From Terriglobia bacterium (GTDB lineage Bacteria > Acidobacteriota > Terriglobia > Bryobacterales > UBA6623): a DNA stretch of 64,000 bases. The stretch lies in assembly GCA_009841225.1 (NCBI GenBank), contig VXMF01000011.1:1-64000 (forward strand), in the 5' to 3' direction. The notes under the pieces are model-generated. The model was not told the origin of the DNA. It ran no database searches and worked only from the letters and a program-made list of their open reading frames with translations. The position numbers and the translations under genes are program-made. How positions within the stretch are numbered: position 1 is the first letter of the stretch; the number at the start of each line of letters is the position of its first letter. Positions 10,465-19,369 of this stretch are shown in pieces.

Positions 10465-12963
10465 GTGACACGGTTGTTGAGCGCGGTGCTGCTGGGCGCG
10501 GCCGCCAACGCACTGGCGGCTGATTCGCCCAGCTCGGGGTTGGACCACTTTGAGAAGAGGATCCGCCCTTTGCTGGCGGAGCGTTGCTACCAGTGCCACA
10601 GCTCTCGCGCGGCGACAGTCTTCGGCGAGCTCCGTCTTGACAGTGCGGCGGCCCTCGAGATGGGCGGACGTTCGGGTCCCGTGGTGGTGCCGGGCAACCC
10701 CGAATCCAGCCGATTGATTCTGGCGGTGCGCCACGAATCGGGCCTGACTGCGATGCCGCCCGACGGCAAGCTATCGGCCGCCCAGATCGATGACCTGACT
10801 GAATGGGTTCGCGTCGGTGCTCCGTGGCCGCAGCGCGAGCTGGACGAAATGGCGGCGACCGCGCAGCACCCGGAAGGAACTGTCGAACATTGGGCTTGGC
10901 AGCCGCTGGGAGAGGCGAATCCGCCTTCGGTTCAGGACGTGCAATGGCCTAAGGGGGATATCGACAGATTTGTCTTGGCCAAGCAAGAAGAGAGCGGGCT
11001 GTCGCCGGTCGGGGCGGCGGACCGGCACACCCTGCTGCGGAGATTGGCGCTTGACCTTACAGGCCTTCCGCCATCGCCTGAACAGGTTCGGAGGCTTGAG
11101 ACTCAACCGTGGCCAAGCTTCCTCGAAGCTGCGGTAGACGGTTACCTCGCCTCGCCCGCGTTCGGAGAGCGATGGGGTCGGCACTGGCTCGACCTGGCGG
11201 GCTACGCCGACACCCTGGGGCTCGGTCGGCGCATTCCCTCGCCGCATGCTTGGCGCTATCGCGATTATGTGATCGACGCGTTCAACAGCGACAAGCCGTA
11301 CGACCGCTTTGTCAGGGAACAGGTTGCCGGCGACGTACTGGATTTCGAGAGCGATGCCCAGCGTCGCGAGCAGCTCGTGGCCACCGGGTTCTTGGCTATT
11401 GGGCCGTGGGCCTTGGTCGATCAAGACAAGCTGCAGTTGCAGATGGACATCGTCGACAACCAGCTCGACACGCTGGGGAGGGCTATTCTCGGCGTGACGG
11501 TGGGCTGTGCCCGTTGTCATGACCACAAGTTCGATCCGCTGCCGCAGCGCGACTACTACGCGTTGGCCGGTATCTTCCGCAGCACGCGTACGTTGGACGC
11601 CCGCATGTCGGGGGTCTTCAGCGATGTCCATCGTGTTCGCCTGCCCGAAACGGCGCGGGAGCTGCGTGAGCGGGCCGAAGCCTTGGAGCGCTGGCGGGAG
11701 GACTATGCCGCCGCCCTCTCCGAACAGCGAACAGCCGAGGCCTTGGTCGCCGAGTTGAAGGCCGCGGTCGAGGCCGTCGCGGGTGATGAGGACAGCGCTG
11801 ACGATGCTGGCGAGCTGAAGAAGCGGCTGGCCGAAGCGCGCAGGGCCGCGAACACCTCCAAGACGGAAGCGCTACGGATCCTCCACTACGCCAAGCCGGC
11901 ACCGCCGACGGCCCTGGCCTTGGCCGACGAGCCCGAGCCTCAGAACGCCCACATCTGCCTAGGCGGGAATCCCCACAACCTTGGCGCGGAAGTTCCCCGC
12001 GGCTTCCTCAGTCTGGTTCCGCTGCCGGCGACGCCGAAGATTGCCAACCGCCGTCTAATCGGTATCGGCTTCCAGAAGAGCAGCGGTCGGCTTGAGCTGG
12101 CCCGGTGGCTGACGGATTCCGCCAACCCTCTCACGGCGCGGGTCATTGCCAACCGCGTTTGGCACCACCTATTTGGCAGGGGGATCGTCGGCAGCGTCGA
12201 CAACTTCGGCCTGCTCGGCGAACGTCCAAGCCATCCGGAACTGTTGGACTATCTGGCCTTGCGGTTGCAACGACTGGATTGGTCGGTCAAGGCGCTGATC
12301 CGGGAGATCGTGCTCTCACGCACCTACGGCTTAGCAGCTGACCACGACCAGCGGGCCGCTGCCAAGGATCCCGAGAACTTGCTGCTGTGGCGGTCCAACG
12401 TGCGGCGTCTAGAGGCGGAGACGATTCGTGACGCCGTGCTCGCGGTGAGCGGTTCGCTCGACTACCGCAGCGGCGGCCCCAGCCTGCCGCTGGGATCTCG
12501 CGGGAGCCTTTCCATGGGCCAGCCGCCAGCCCTTGCGGGCACTATGGAGCTGTCGGACTCGATTCGATTCAGGCGAACCGTGTATCTGCCCACGCTCAGG
12601 AAGTCGCAGCTCAGCGAGGTCGATCTGTTGAACCTGTTCGACTTCCCAGACCCCAACACGTTGAAGGGCAGCCGCGACGTGACAACGGTGCCGACACAGG
12701 CGCTGTATCTGATGAACTCGCCGTTCTTGATCAAGCAGTCCAAGGCTGCGGCCCGGGCGCTGCTCTCGCAGAACGCGGCCAGCGAGGAGGAGCGTGTCCG
12801 CGAATTCGTGCTGCGCGCCCTTGGCAGGCCGGCTTCGAGCGAAGATATCGCCCACGCGGTGAGGTTTCTGCGCGATACTGAAGCGGACCTCGGTCGCGAC
12901 GAAGCGTGGGCGCGGTACTGCCATGCGGTATTCGCGTCGAACGAATTCTTGTTCCGAGGGTAG
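10465..12963 (+). CDS. Planctomycete-type cytochrome c protein with DUF1549 and DUF1553 domains
   Basis: From GTG 10465, which follows a GAGG ribosome site and opens a Sec signal peptide (ending NALAAD), this is an 832-residue exported protein. A PSCyt1-type heme domain comes first (CYQCH at residues 41-45), then DUF1549 (about 140-340) with a second CxxCH (CARCHDH), a charged coiled-coil stretch, and DUF1553 (about 550-800, WLTDSANPLTARVIANRVW). The family is common in Planctomycetes, Verrucomicrobia and Acidobacteria and is nearly always encoded beside a DUF1501 protein, as here. Its role is unproven; a periplasmic redox role in breakdown of complex carbohydrates is often proposed. The frame stays open upstream to 10231, but that extension runs antisense into metY. 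Confidence 0.88.
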   Translation: MTRLLSAVLLGAAANALAADSPSSGLDHFEKRIRPLLAERCYQCHSSRAATVFGELRLDSAAALEMGGRSGPVVVPGNPESSRLILAVRHESGLTAMPPDGKLSAAQIDDLTEWVRVGAPWPQRELDEMAATAQHPEGTVEHWAWQPLGEANPPSVQDVQWPKGDIDRFVLAKQEESGLSPVGAADRHTLLRRLALDLTGLPPSPEQVRRLETQPWPSFLEAAVDGYLASPAFGERWGRHWLDLAGYADTLGLGRRIPSPHAWRYRDYVIDAFNSDKPYDRFVREQVAGDVLDFESDAQRREQLVATGFLAIGPWALVDQDKLQLQMDIVDNQLDTLGRAILGVTVGCARCHDHKFDPLPQRDYYALAGIFRSTRTLDARMSGVFSDVHRVRLPETARELRERAEALERWREDYAAALSEQRTAEALVAELKAAVEAVAGDEDSADDAGELKKRLAEARRAANTSKTEALRILHYAKPAPPTALALADEPEPQNAHICLGGNPHNLGAEVPRGFLSLVPLPATPKIANRRLIGIGFQKSSGRLELARWLTDSANPLTARVIANRVWHHLFGRGIVGSVDNFGLLGERPSHPELLDYLALRLQRLDWSVKALIREIVLSRTYGLAADHDQRAAAKDPENLLLWRSNVRRLEAETIRDAVLAVSGSLDYRSGGPSLPLGSRGSLSMGQPPALAGTMELSDSIRFRRTVYLPTLRKSQLSEVDLLNLFDFPDPNTLKGSRDVTTVPTQALYLMNSPFLIKQSKAAARALLSQNAASEEERVREFVLRALGRPASSEDIAHAVRFLRDTEADLGRDEAWARYCHAVFASNEFLFRG

Positions 12964-12981
12964 CCTCTGAAGGTGCTAGAG

Positions 12982-14400
12982 ATGGACCGACGCGAATGGC
13001 TCAAGTCGTGGGGATGCGGATTCGGCGCGCTTGCGTTGCAAGCCATGCTCGCGGAGCAAGCGAGCGCCAAGACCGACCCACTGGCCCCGAAGCCGCCCCA
13101 CCACCAGCCGCGCGCAAAACGCGTGATCTTCCTCTGGATGCAGGGCGGGCCTTCCCAGATTGACCTGTTCGACTACAAGCCGCAGCTGGCCAAGCTCGAT
13201 GGCGAGGCACTGCCTTACTCGATGCCGTCCAACCGGGCGATGCCCGGCGTCGCCTACTCAAAATTGATGGGCCCGATCGCTGAGTTCGCACCGGCAGGGC
13301 AGTCTGGCATGCAGGTTTCAGACTTGCTGCCGCACCTCAGCCAGCACGTGGACGATATCTGCTTGCTGAAGGCCATGGAGGCTGACAGCGAAGCGCACGC
13401 GCCGGCCGTGCGGCAATTGCACACAGGCGCGACGCAGCTCGTGCGGCCTTCTATTGGCTCGTGGGTGGCGTACGGGCTGGGTACCGAGAACCGCAACCTC
13501 CCAGGCTTCATCACGATCGCTCCGAACATCGGGGGCGATGGCGGCAGCGTCCAACTGTATGGGAACGCCTTCTTGCCAGCCGTGTATCAGGGGACCGCTC
13601 TGGGGAACTCGTCGACCGGTGCCAGTGGCGCAACCATCGGCTATCTGGACGATCCGTCGCTGGGGGAGGCGAGCAAGCGGCGTCAATTGGACCTGATCCA
13701 GGACATGAACCGCGCGCACCTGGAGCGGCACAATGCGGACCAGCGGCTGGAGGGTGCTATCGAATCCTTCGAACTAGCCTTCCGCATGCAGGCGGAGGTG
13801 CCCGCGCTGCTGGACCTCGCCGGCGAGTCGCAGGCTACGCGGGAACTTTACGGAATCGGGGCCAAGCCTACCGACGATTTCGGCCGGCAGTGCTTGCTGG
13901 CGCGGCGGTTCGCCGAGGCCGGCGTGCGGTTCATCCAGATCACCTCGAACGGGTGGGACAGTCATGCAAACATCCGGAGCGCCCACCCCGACAAGTGCCT
14001 CTCGGTTGACCGGCCCATTGCGGCCCTGATTCAGGACCTCAAGCAGCGAGGGCTCTTCGAAGACACCTTGCTCGTGTGGTCAGGCGAGTTTGGGCGCACG
14101 CCGCACTACCAAGACCTCCAGGACGGTGCCGGCAACCCTGACACGTACGGCCGAGGGCACAACCCGTATGGTTTCTGCGCTTGGCTTGCTGGCGGCGGAG
14201 TCCGTGGGGGAATGACTTTCGGCGAGCTTGACGACTTCGGATTTCGAGCGGTTTCCGACAAGGTTCACATACACGACCTGCATGCGACGATCCTGCATCT
14301 GCTCGGCCTCGACCACGAGCGCCTCACGTATCCGTACAGCGGCCGCGAGTTCCGCTTGACGGACGTCTACGGGCGCATCGTCAACGAAATCCTCGCCTGA
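12982..14400 (+). CDS. DUF1501 protein (sulfatase-like fold, exported)
   Basis: A 472-residue partner of the preceding DUF1549/DUF1553 protein. The N-terminus (MDRREWLKSWGCGFGALAL) is a twin-arginine-like signal. The body carries DUF1501 signatures: RVIFLWMQGGPSQIDLFD near the N-terminus, LLARRFAEAGVRFIQIT, WSGEFGRTP, and a GRGHNPYGFCAWLAGGG segment that resembles alkaline-phosphatase-fold metal sites. ATG 12982 has AAGG eight bases upstream; a GTG at 12973 is an alternative. Eighteen bases separate it from the previous stop, so the two form an operon. The catalytic activity of the family is unknown. Confidence 0.88.
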   Translation: MDRREWLKSWGCGFGALALQAMLAEQASAKTDPLAPKPPHHQPRAKRVIFLWMQGGPSQIDLFDYKPQLAKLDGEALPYSMPSNRAMPGVAYSKLMGPIAEFAPAGQSGMQVSDLLPHLSQHVDDICLLKAMEADSEAHAPAVRQLHTGATQLVRPSIGSWVAYGLGTENRNLPGFITIAPNIGGDGGSVQLYGNAFLPAVYQGTALGNSSTGASGATIGYLDDPSLGEASKRRQLDLIQDMNRAHLERHNADQRLEGAIESFELAFRMQAEVPALLDLAGESQATRELYGIGAKPTDDFGRQCLLARRFAEAGVRFIQITSNGWDSHANIRSAHPDKCLSVDRPIAALIQDLKQRGLFEDTLLVWSGEFGRTPHYQDLQDGAGNPDTYGRGHNPYGFCAWLAGGGVRGGMTFGELDDFGFRAVSDKVHIHDLHATILHLLGLDHERLTYPYSGREFRLTDVYGRIVNEILA

Positions 14401-14555
14401 TAGCGCCGGCTCCCGATCATCGGAGCACTTGCGCCTCTTGTCCGCCTCCCAGCACTCGGTAGGACTCTGTCGCGAGGAACCTCGGGACGAGCGGTGACGA
14501 GATCTCTGCGGATCCGGCCTCCGCGCGCTTCGTTCGCCGTGGAGGGGGGGGAGAG

Positions 14556-14720
14556 ATGGGTTGCCGGGCGGACTTTCTCACCGCGACTAGGGTTGTGTAT
14601 GATGTATATACACACATACAGCTGGACTGGTTGCGCCCCTTCCTGGGGCACGAGCAGCGCCAGCAGGCAGTGCGCGAACTGCGGGTGGCCGGATTGAGCG
14701 ACTCAGGAGCAGGCCGATGA
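14556..14720 (+). CDS. possible 54-residue leader protein before vapBC
   Basis: This frame is too short for ordinary ORF filters. ATG 14556 sits three bases after a G-rich ribosome site (GGAGGGGGGGGAG). The stop at 14718-14720 overlaps the antitoxin ATG as ATGA. The last 33 codons (from QLDWLRPFLGH on) use mostly G or C at the third position, like real genes here. However, the likely vapBC promoter and operator lie inside it (14575-14620), so it may instead be a gene remnant carrying the promoter. A shorter version from GTG 14595 is possible. No family was recognised. Confidence 0.35.
   Translation: MGCRADFLTATRVVYDVYTHIQLDWLRPFLGHEQRQQAVRELRVAGLSDSGAGR
14575..14620 (+). promoter_or_regulatory. 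promoter with nested palindromic operator of vapBC
   Basis: TTCTCA (14575-14580) and TATGAT (14598-14603) are 17 bases apart. Overlapping them is a dense dyad region at 14594-14620: TGTGTAT-N7-ATACACA, the central palindrome TGTATATACA, and an outer pair TGTATG/CATACA. Such nested dyads over a promoter are typical operators for antitoxin or toxin-antitoxin autorepression. Confidence 0.55.
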
Positions 14721-14953
14721 GGTCGAAACGAATGCAGCTGTTGATCCCCGAAGCGATGGAGACTCGCCTCCGAAGGGCCGCCGAACGAGACCGGGTCCCC
14801 AGGGGCGCATGGGTGCGCCAAGCGATCGAGGAACGGCTTGAAAGGGTGATCGGGCCGGTCCCCGAGGATCCGTTGGCGGAACTGCGCAGGCTGAACGGTC
14901 CTACGTCCGACATCTGCACGATGATCGGCGAGATCGAGGCCGGCCGCTCGTGA
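14717..14953 (+). CDS. ribbon-helix-helix antitoxin (VapB-like)
   Basis: A 78-residue protein with an N-terminal ribbon-helix-helix domain: a beta strand KRMQLLIPEAMETRL, then RRAAERDRVPRGAWVRQAIEERL. The C-terminal arm (DPLAELRRLNGPTSDICTMIGEIEAG) is expected to wrap the toxin. Its GTGA overlap with the PIN gene couples translation. By family it represses its own promoter, which fits the palindromes at 14594-14620. Confidence 0.82.
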   Translation: MRSKRMQLLIPEAMETRLRRAAERDRVPRGAWVRQAIEERLERVIGPVPEDPLAELRRLNGPTSDICTMIGEIEAGRS

Positions 14954-15354
14954 GGGTCTTCGTCGACTCGAACATTCCGATGTACGTCGCCGGGGCGGAC
15001 CACCCGAACCGGGCTCCAGCCACGCGCTTTCTGGAGACCGCGGGTGGCGCCGGGTACGAACTGTGCACCAGCGCGGAGGTTTTGCAGGAAATCCTCTATC
15101 GGTACACGGCGCTGGGCAGGGCCGACCTAGCCGATCGGGTGTATGACCTTTTCGTTGGGCTTGTGTCCAGGGTATTCAGCGTGACACTGGCCGATACGGA
15201 CCTGGCGAAGCGGATTCTGCTGTCCACGCCGGGACTGTCCGCCCGCGACGCCGTCCATGCGGCGGTGATGCTGAATCGCGACGTGAACTGGCTCGCGACG
15301 TTCGACCAGGGGTTCGACCGGGTGGAGGGGATCAATCGCGTCGAACTAGTGTAG
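14950..15354 (+). CDS. PIN-domain ribonuclease toxin (VapC-like)
   Basis: A 134-residue complete PIN domain. The acidic cluster expected for Mg2+-dependent RNA cleavage is present: VDSN near the N-terminus, E in SAEVLQEIL, D in LSARDAVHAAVM, and D in WLATFDQGFD. It starts with GTG overlapping the antitoxin stop. The toxin would arrest translation when the antitoxin is degraded. Intact key residues suggest a functional toxin. Confidence 0.88.
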   Translation: MRVFVDSNIPMYVAGADHPNRAPATRFLETAGGAGYELCTSAEVLQEILYRYTALGRADLADRVYDLFVGLVSRVFSVTLADTDLAKRILLSTPGLSARDAVHAAVMLNRDVNWLATFDQGFDRVEGINRVELV

Positions 15355-15423
15355 GGGTGCTCAATCGCCCTCGCGGGGGCAAGGATACCGACTCGCGCGT
15401 GCCGCCGCCATCTCGCACATAAG

Positions 15424-16581
15424 CTATGCCTCGCGCAATCCTCCGTCCTCATCGACTGTCACACGTCGCACCGGCCTCAATGGGATCGTGAGGTGATAGC
15501 GAGCGTGACGACGTTCGCCGGTTCGCCGCAGCGCACCTTTAGCGACCATGTCGGAAAGGTCTCTCGTCGTCGTCGCCGGTGGGGCTCCAGTGATGGTCAT
15601 GTAGTTTCTGGCGCTGAGTCCGCCGGCGAACCCTTCCGGTCCTTCCCGCAACATCCGTAACAGCGCTTTCTCCTGTCGGTCGTTGAGCCTGTCGCGTAGT
15701 CGGTCGAGCAGCTTTGTCTTGTCGACAACGAATTCAACACGGGCTAGCGTGCGACGCTGGGCTTCGATCGTGATCCCGGCAAACCACGCGATCCAAGAAG
15801 TTACGGCGTTGTCCGTACTGGCCCCTTGCAAGGCCGTGTAGTAAGCCTTGCGCCGCAGCAGCATCGTTGCGGCCAGGGCTGTCAGCGTCGGTTGTCCTAC
15901 ACATTGCGATAGAGCTTTCTCGCAAATCGCCCGGCCGATCCGGCCGTTGCCGTCCTCGAAAGGATGAATGGACTCGAAGTACAGGTGCGCGATCGCAGCC
16001 CGAGTCAATCCGGTGAGTGAATCGGCTCCATTGGGAGCAGTCCGGTTGAACCAAGCGATGAACCTCTTCATCTGTTCGGGCACCTCTGCAGAGGGCGGCG
16101 CCTCGAAGTGCACCTTCGGAAGATGAATCGGGCCCGAAACGATCTGCATGGCTTCACTGCTCGTTCGATAGCGGCCGATATCGCTCAGGCCCGGCCTGCC
16201 GCCAAGCAGGACCCCGTGCCAGCGCAAGAGCATCTCGTGCGAAAGAGGTTGTGCGAACGAGCGATACAGATCCACCATCATCTCGGCGATACCCTGCTCC
16301 GCAGGCGTCGCCCGCCGCTCGTCGGTTGCCAACCCGAGCTGTTTCCGGATCGAGGACCGAACGCTTGCCCGGTCCAAGGTCTCCCCCTCGATCTCGGATG
16401 TGGTTAGGGCTTCGGAGCTGATTGCCTCGATTGTGAGCAGTTCACGGTCAGCCTCGTCCAAGTGCGTGAGCATGCCCTGAAGCACGCCGCTGCCGACGAG
16501 AAATGCCTCCTCCGCCTTCTTGAAACGATCCTGATCCCAGGAAAACCTAGGCCAGTCCGGCCGTTGCCAGTTCCAAGTCAT
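15424..16581 (-). CDS. Fic-domain AMP-transferase, class II, with C-terminal winged helix
   Basis: A 385-residue protein. The Fic core motif HPFEDGNGRIGRA is intact (catalytic His, nucleotide-binding loop), so AMPylation of a protein target is expected. An N-terminal inhibitory helix motif of the (S/T)xxxE(G/N) type is present in TTSEIEGETL, placing it in the self-inhibited class II. The N-terminal DUF4172-like part (MTWNWQRPDWPRFSW) and a C-terminal winged-helix segment (about 310-370, NYMTITGAPPATTTRDLSDM) resemble stand-alone Fic/DOC regulators. The promoter palindrome just upstream fits autoregulation. The target is unknown. Confidence 0.9.
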   Translation of the reverse strand: MTWNWQRPDWPRFSWDQDRFKKAEEAFLVGSGVLQGMLTHLDEADRELLTIEAISSEALTTSEIEGETLDRASVRSSIRKQLGLATDERRATPAEQGIAEMMVDLYRSFAQPLSHEMLLRWHGVLLGGRPGLSDIGRYRTSSEAMQIVSGPIHLPKVHFEAPPSAEVPEQMKRFIAWFNRTAPNGADSLTGLTRAAIAHLYFESIHPFEDGNGRIGRAICEKALSQCVGQPTLTALAATMLLRRKAYYTALQGASTDNAVTSWIAWFAGITIEAQRRTLARVEFVVDKTKLLDRLRDRLNDRQEKALLRMLREGPEGFAGGLSARNYMTITGAPPATTTRDLSDMVAKGALRRTGERRHARYHLTIPLRPVRRVTVDEDGGLREA

Positions 16582-16591
16582 GAGCGAAAGA

Positions 16592-16628
16592 AATACACCC
16601 TATCGATCACAATATATCAATATTTGAT
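16592..16628 (-). promoter_or_regulatory. promoter of the fic gene with overlapping palindrome
   Basis: On the minus strand TTGATA (16620-16615) and TGTATT (16597-16592) are 17 bases apart, about 10 bases from the ATG. The perfect dyad ATCAA-TAT-TTGAT (16616-16628) overlaps the -35 box. The AT-rich patch stands out in GC-rich DNA and is a likely operator, perhaps for the Fic protein's own winged helix. Confidence 0.5.
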
Positions 16629-16742
16629 TAATAGAGGCTGGGCTATCGATCAAGAGGCTGTTGCAGCTTTGCACGCTTGACGAATCAGGGGCTCGCGGCG
16701 CAGATGCTCTCGAGAAACTGTCGAGGCCGGGCGCCAGACAGG

Positions 16743-16825
16743 CAAGATTCGGCTCCAATCCGCGATGTCTCGTGCGGCGTAGCCAGCTGCAGAATCGGAC
16801 TCGCCAGTCCGCGGCCACACTCTGA
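16743..16825. repeat. imperfect dispersed repeat, copy A
   Basis: Bases 16743-16772 match 22272-22301 at 27/30, and 16793-16825 match 22302-22334 at 28/33, in the same orientation. Copy A has 20 extra bases between the two blocks. Copy B overlaps the end of the DUF3500 gene, so copy A may be a relic of a related gene end. The rest of the gap 16630-17126 shows no convincing gene. Confidence 0.55.
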
Positions 16826-17126
16826 CCTCGATCCCCCGTGCTCGCCAAGCTGGCAGTTGAGGCGATCTGTCCGTCATCAGCAGCGGACACCGTCGAATAG
16901 AAGGACCGAATCCGTCCCGGCGAATCAACTCCCGAGGCTGGGAGCGTTCTTCACATGCTGAAGTTCTTGGAATGCGCGGGGAGAATGCGTGCGGACGCGA
17001 CAGGAACCGGACGCGCCGATCTCGGAGACCTTCAAGGACTCGATCGCGGCCATGCTGGCGACGGGAGCTTCGTGCTGGGACCGCGGGATGAGCACGACCC
17101 CACAAGAGGAGGACTGGGAGGGAGGG

Positions 17127-18293
17127 CTACCGCCAGGCCGGCCATTCGAGGAGGCGACGCTCCGACCAGTACAGGTCGTGGTAGGGAACATCCTCTGCGG
17201 GAATCGCTGGGTTGCGGATCGTTTCGGCAATTCGTCTGGCAATGGCTGTGGCGTCCGCCTCGTTCGCGACACGAAGGTCGAGCCATAGCTCTTGGTTCGC
17301 GTCGTCCACGCGGTTCACCCAAACCGGCGGGTCGCCCTCTCGCAGGCAGTTCGCAAGGGCGCGCGCCGGCACGTCCGTTCCCTTGGGAATCGACACGATT
17401 GCGGTGCAGACATCCGGGCCCGGACGGACCTCCAAAGCTTGCGAGAGGATTCCGGCGAGGGCCCGGCAGCGGCGATCTTCGCCGCGTGGGTCTCTCCCGT
17501 ACCAGGTTTCCGTCGCGACCATGCAACCGACAATGCCCTCCTTGCCGACCTTCATCGCCCGACCGATGCCGTAGTTCTGGAGGTAGCACGCACGGACCAA
17601 GTCGAGCTTCCCGCAAATCATCCCGGAGGTCGGTGCCCCCATCTGCTTGTGAGCACTGGTTATCGCTAGGTCCGCACCCGCCTTGACAAACGGACGCACG
17701 TCCGATCCGGCGGCGGTGTCGACCACAACCGGAATGTTCTTCGAACCCGCGATCTCGACGCATTCTTCCAGCGACAGGAACGAGCCTGCCGGGTTCACGT
17801 CGCCGGAATCGACGTAGAACACCGCGGCCACCCTTTCGTCCAAGGCCCCTTTCAGGTGATACCCGTCGCAATGGCTCGCCGTTCCGATCCGAACGACGTT
17901 CGCGCCGCTGATGCGAATCATCTGAGAGACCGGTGCCCCGAAGTTCACGTCGTGGGCCGCCGGAAGGACGACCTGATCCGGCATGCCGCTGGTATCCGGA
18001 AGTCGTCCGATCGCACTGAGGTCGGATCCAGTCATGGCAGCGGCGGCGGAAATCGCAAGCGCCGCCGAACACGAGGACGTGACGCAGCCCGCCTCGGCGC
18101 CGGTGTGCCTGCTGATCACGCGGCAGGCTGCCGCCTGCAGTTCGTCGATTTCGACGCTGACCTGCATGATGCAGTCAACGGCCGAGCGGACATTTTCCGA
18201 AACGGTGTTTGCGCCGAGGATCGTGGGCACTCCCATGGCGTTGAGCACGCGCTTGACACCCAAGCGCCGGCAGAGATCGGCTCCATCGTTCAT
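17127..18293 (-). CDS. SelA-like PLP-dependent enzyme (DgaE-type family)
   Basis: A 388-residue fold-type I PLP enzyme related to selenocysteine synthase SelA and D-glucosaminate-6-phosphate ammonia-lyase DgaE. The N-terminal RRLGVKRVLNAMGVPTILG and the PLP-lysine region LAITSAHKQMGAPTSGMICG are characteristic, with the catalytic Asp region IPVVVDTAAGSD upstream. No selenium genes are nearby, so a role in tRNA charging is unlikely; a lyase, dehydratase or racemase acting on a sugar acid or amino acid is more probable. A Tat-exported amidohydrolase lies about 2.5 kb upstream in the same orientation. Amidohydrolases of its type are known partners of this enzyme family. Confidence 0.82.
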   Translation of the reverse strand: MNDGADLCRRLGVKRVLNAMGVPTILGANTVSENVRSAVDCIMQVSVEIDELQAAACRVISRHTGAEAGCVTSSCSAALAISAAAAMTGSDLSAIGRLPDTSGMPDQVVLPAAHDVNFGAPVSQMIRISGANVVRIGTASHCDGYHLKGALDERVAAVFYVDSGDVNPAGSFLSLEECVEIAGSKNIPVVVDTAAGSDVRPFVKAGADLAITSAHKQMGAPTSGMICGKLDLVRACYLQNYGIGRAMKVGKEGIVGCMVATETWYGRDPRGEDRRCRALAGILSQALEVRPGPDVCTAIVSIPKGTDVPARALANCLREGDPPVWVNRVDDANQELWLDLRVANEADATAIARRIAETIRNPAIPAEDVPYHDLYWSERRLLEWPAWR

Positions 18294-18335
18294 GTCGTCG
18301 GGTCCAGTCTGCGGAAATGGCTCCGGTCGACCAGA

Positions 18336-19187
18336 CTACGTGAGGTCGGCGGCAGTTGTCAGGTCGTTGCCAATGATCGAGGGACACCAGTACCGTTCGA
18401 TGTGCTCGATAACGAGCTCAGTACCGCGCTCGTGACTCACGTACGGCGGATCCCGCGGATCGTACATCGAGTCCGTGAGGTCCCGCGCAAGAACGACGTT
18501 ATTGCCCAGCCGGACCTGCTGGCGAATCCCGAAGGGACGGCCCAGGACGCAGAGATTCGTGTGGACGCCCATCAGCACCACGTTTGCGATCCCATGCTGG
18601 GCGAAGTAGTTGAAAATCTCTTGGCCGTCGTCGCTGATGCCGTCTTCGTCTGCCATGGCGAGGTCGGGGTGCTGACGGTGCCAAGCGCGCTTGCGCTCGC
18701 CAGGGGATTCGTCGTCGCAGGGGTGTTCGTCATGGATCGGAAAAGCGCCTTCCGACTCCGGGTCGAGGTGGCACCACTTGGCAATCGGGACCGGTGGTTC
18801 GGCGTGCGGCGCAGCCTGCATGCGCTCGCGCTGGGGAGTTCCGGCATAGAAGTCCATCGTTCCGCTGGGGGCGTGGACGATCGCCACGCCGAGTTCGCGG
18901 GCATTTCGCACGACGCGATTCATTTCCGGGATCATGGCTTCGAGCCGAGATACTGAGTTCCTGCAGTAATGGTCGTCCCACATGTCGCAGATGACGACCG
19001 CGGATTCGGCCGCCTTCCAGAGCACCGGCTTCTCGAGTGACTCGACCACGCCCTCGCGCTCAACCCGAGAGCGGGCGTTGAGGCGTAGCGTTGCACCCCG
19101 CTCGGACGGCCTGCGCGCGAGTCTCTGGGCCGCGGCGATCACCGCAACGCCGCCCGCACCTGCCAAGAGAGCTTGTCGACGTGTCAT
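18336..19187 (-). CDS. Tat-exported isochorismatase-family cysteine hydrolase
   Basis: From ATG 19187 this is a 283-residue protein with a twin-arginine signal (MTRRQALLAGAGGVAVIAAA). The cysteine-hydrolase triad is visible: Asp in VVICDMWDDHYC, Lys in PIAKWCHLDP, and Cys in MGVHTNLCVLGR. Family members hydrolyse amides or vinyl ethers such as nicotinamide, biuret or isochorismate. The Tat signal places it in the periplasm. It is 42 bases upstream of the SelA-like gene in the same orientation and probably co-transcribed. Substrate is unknown. Confidence 0.85.
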   Translation of the reverse strand: MTRRQALLAGAGGVAVIAAAQRLARRPSERGATLRLNARSRVEREGVVESLEKPVLWKAAESAVVICDMWDDHYCRNSVSRLEAMIPEMNRVVRNARELGVAIVHAPSGTMDFYAGTPQRERMQAAPHAEPPVPIAKWCHLDPESEGAFPIHDEHPCDDESPGERKRAWHRQHPDLAMADEDGISDDGQEIFNYFAQHGIANVVLMGVHTNLCVLGRPFGIRQQVRLGNNVVLARDLTDSMYDPRDPPYVSHERGTELVIEHIERYWCPSIIGNDLTTAADLT

Positions 19188-19369
19188 GTCCGTCCTCCAG
19201 TCGCGGCCCCATTCTATCGCCGCATCCCGGGCGCCGGTGGCTCGGGCCGTGTTCGGAGTTCGCTGATCTTCCGGCCGGAACAGATTCGAGCGGCTGTCTC
19301 GTCCCTTTCCGGCTGGTGCGTTCCATTGCAATCTGCGCCTCTAGCGGGACCGAGCCCAATCAGGCGCAC

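Noticed and set aside
16955..17686. 243-codon plus-strand frame, and an overlapping 99-codon frame at 16989-17288
   Set aside because: Most of it lies antisense to the SelA-like gene, the start has no good ribosome site, and the product is low-complexity Arg/Gly/Pro.
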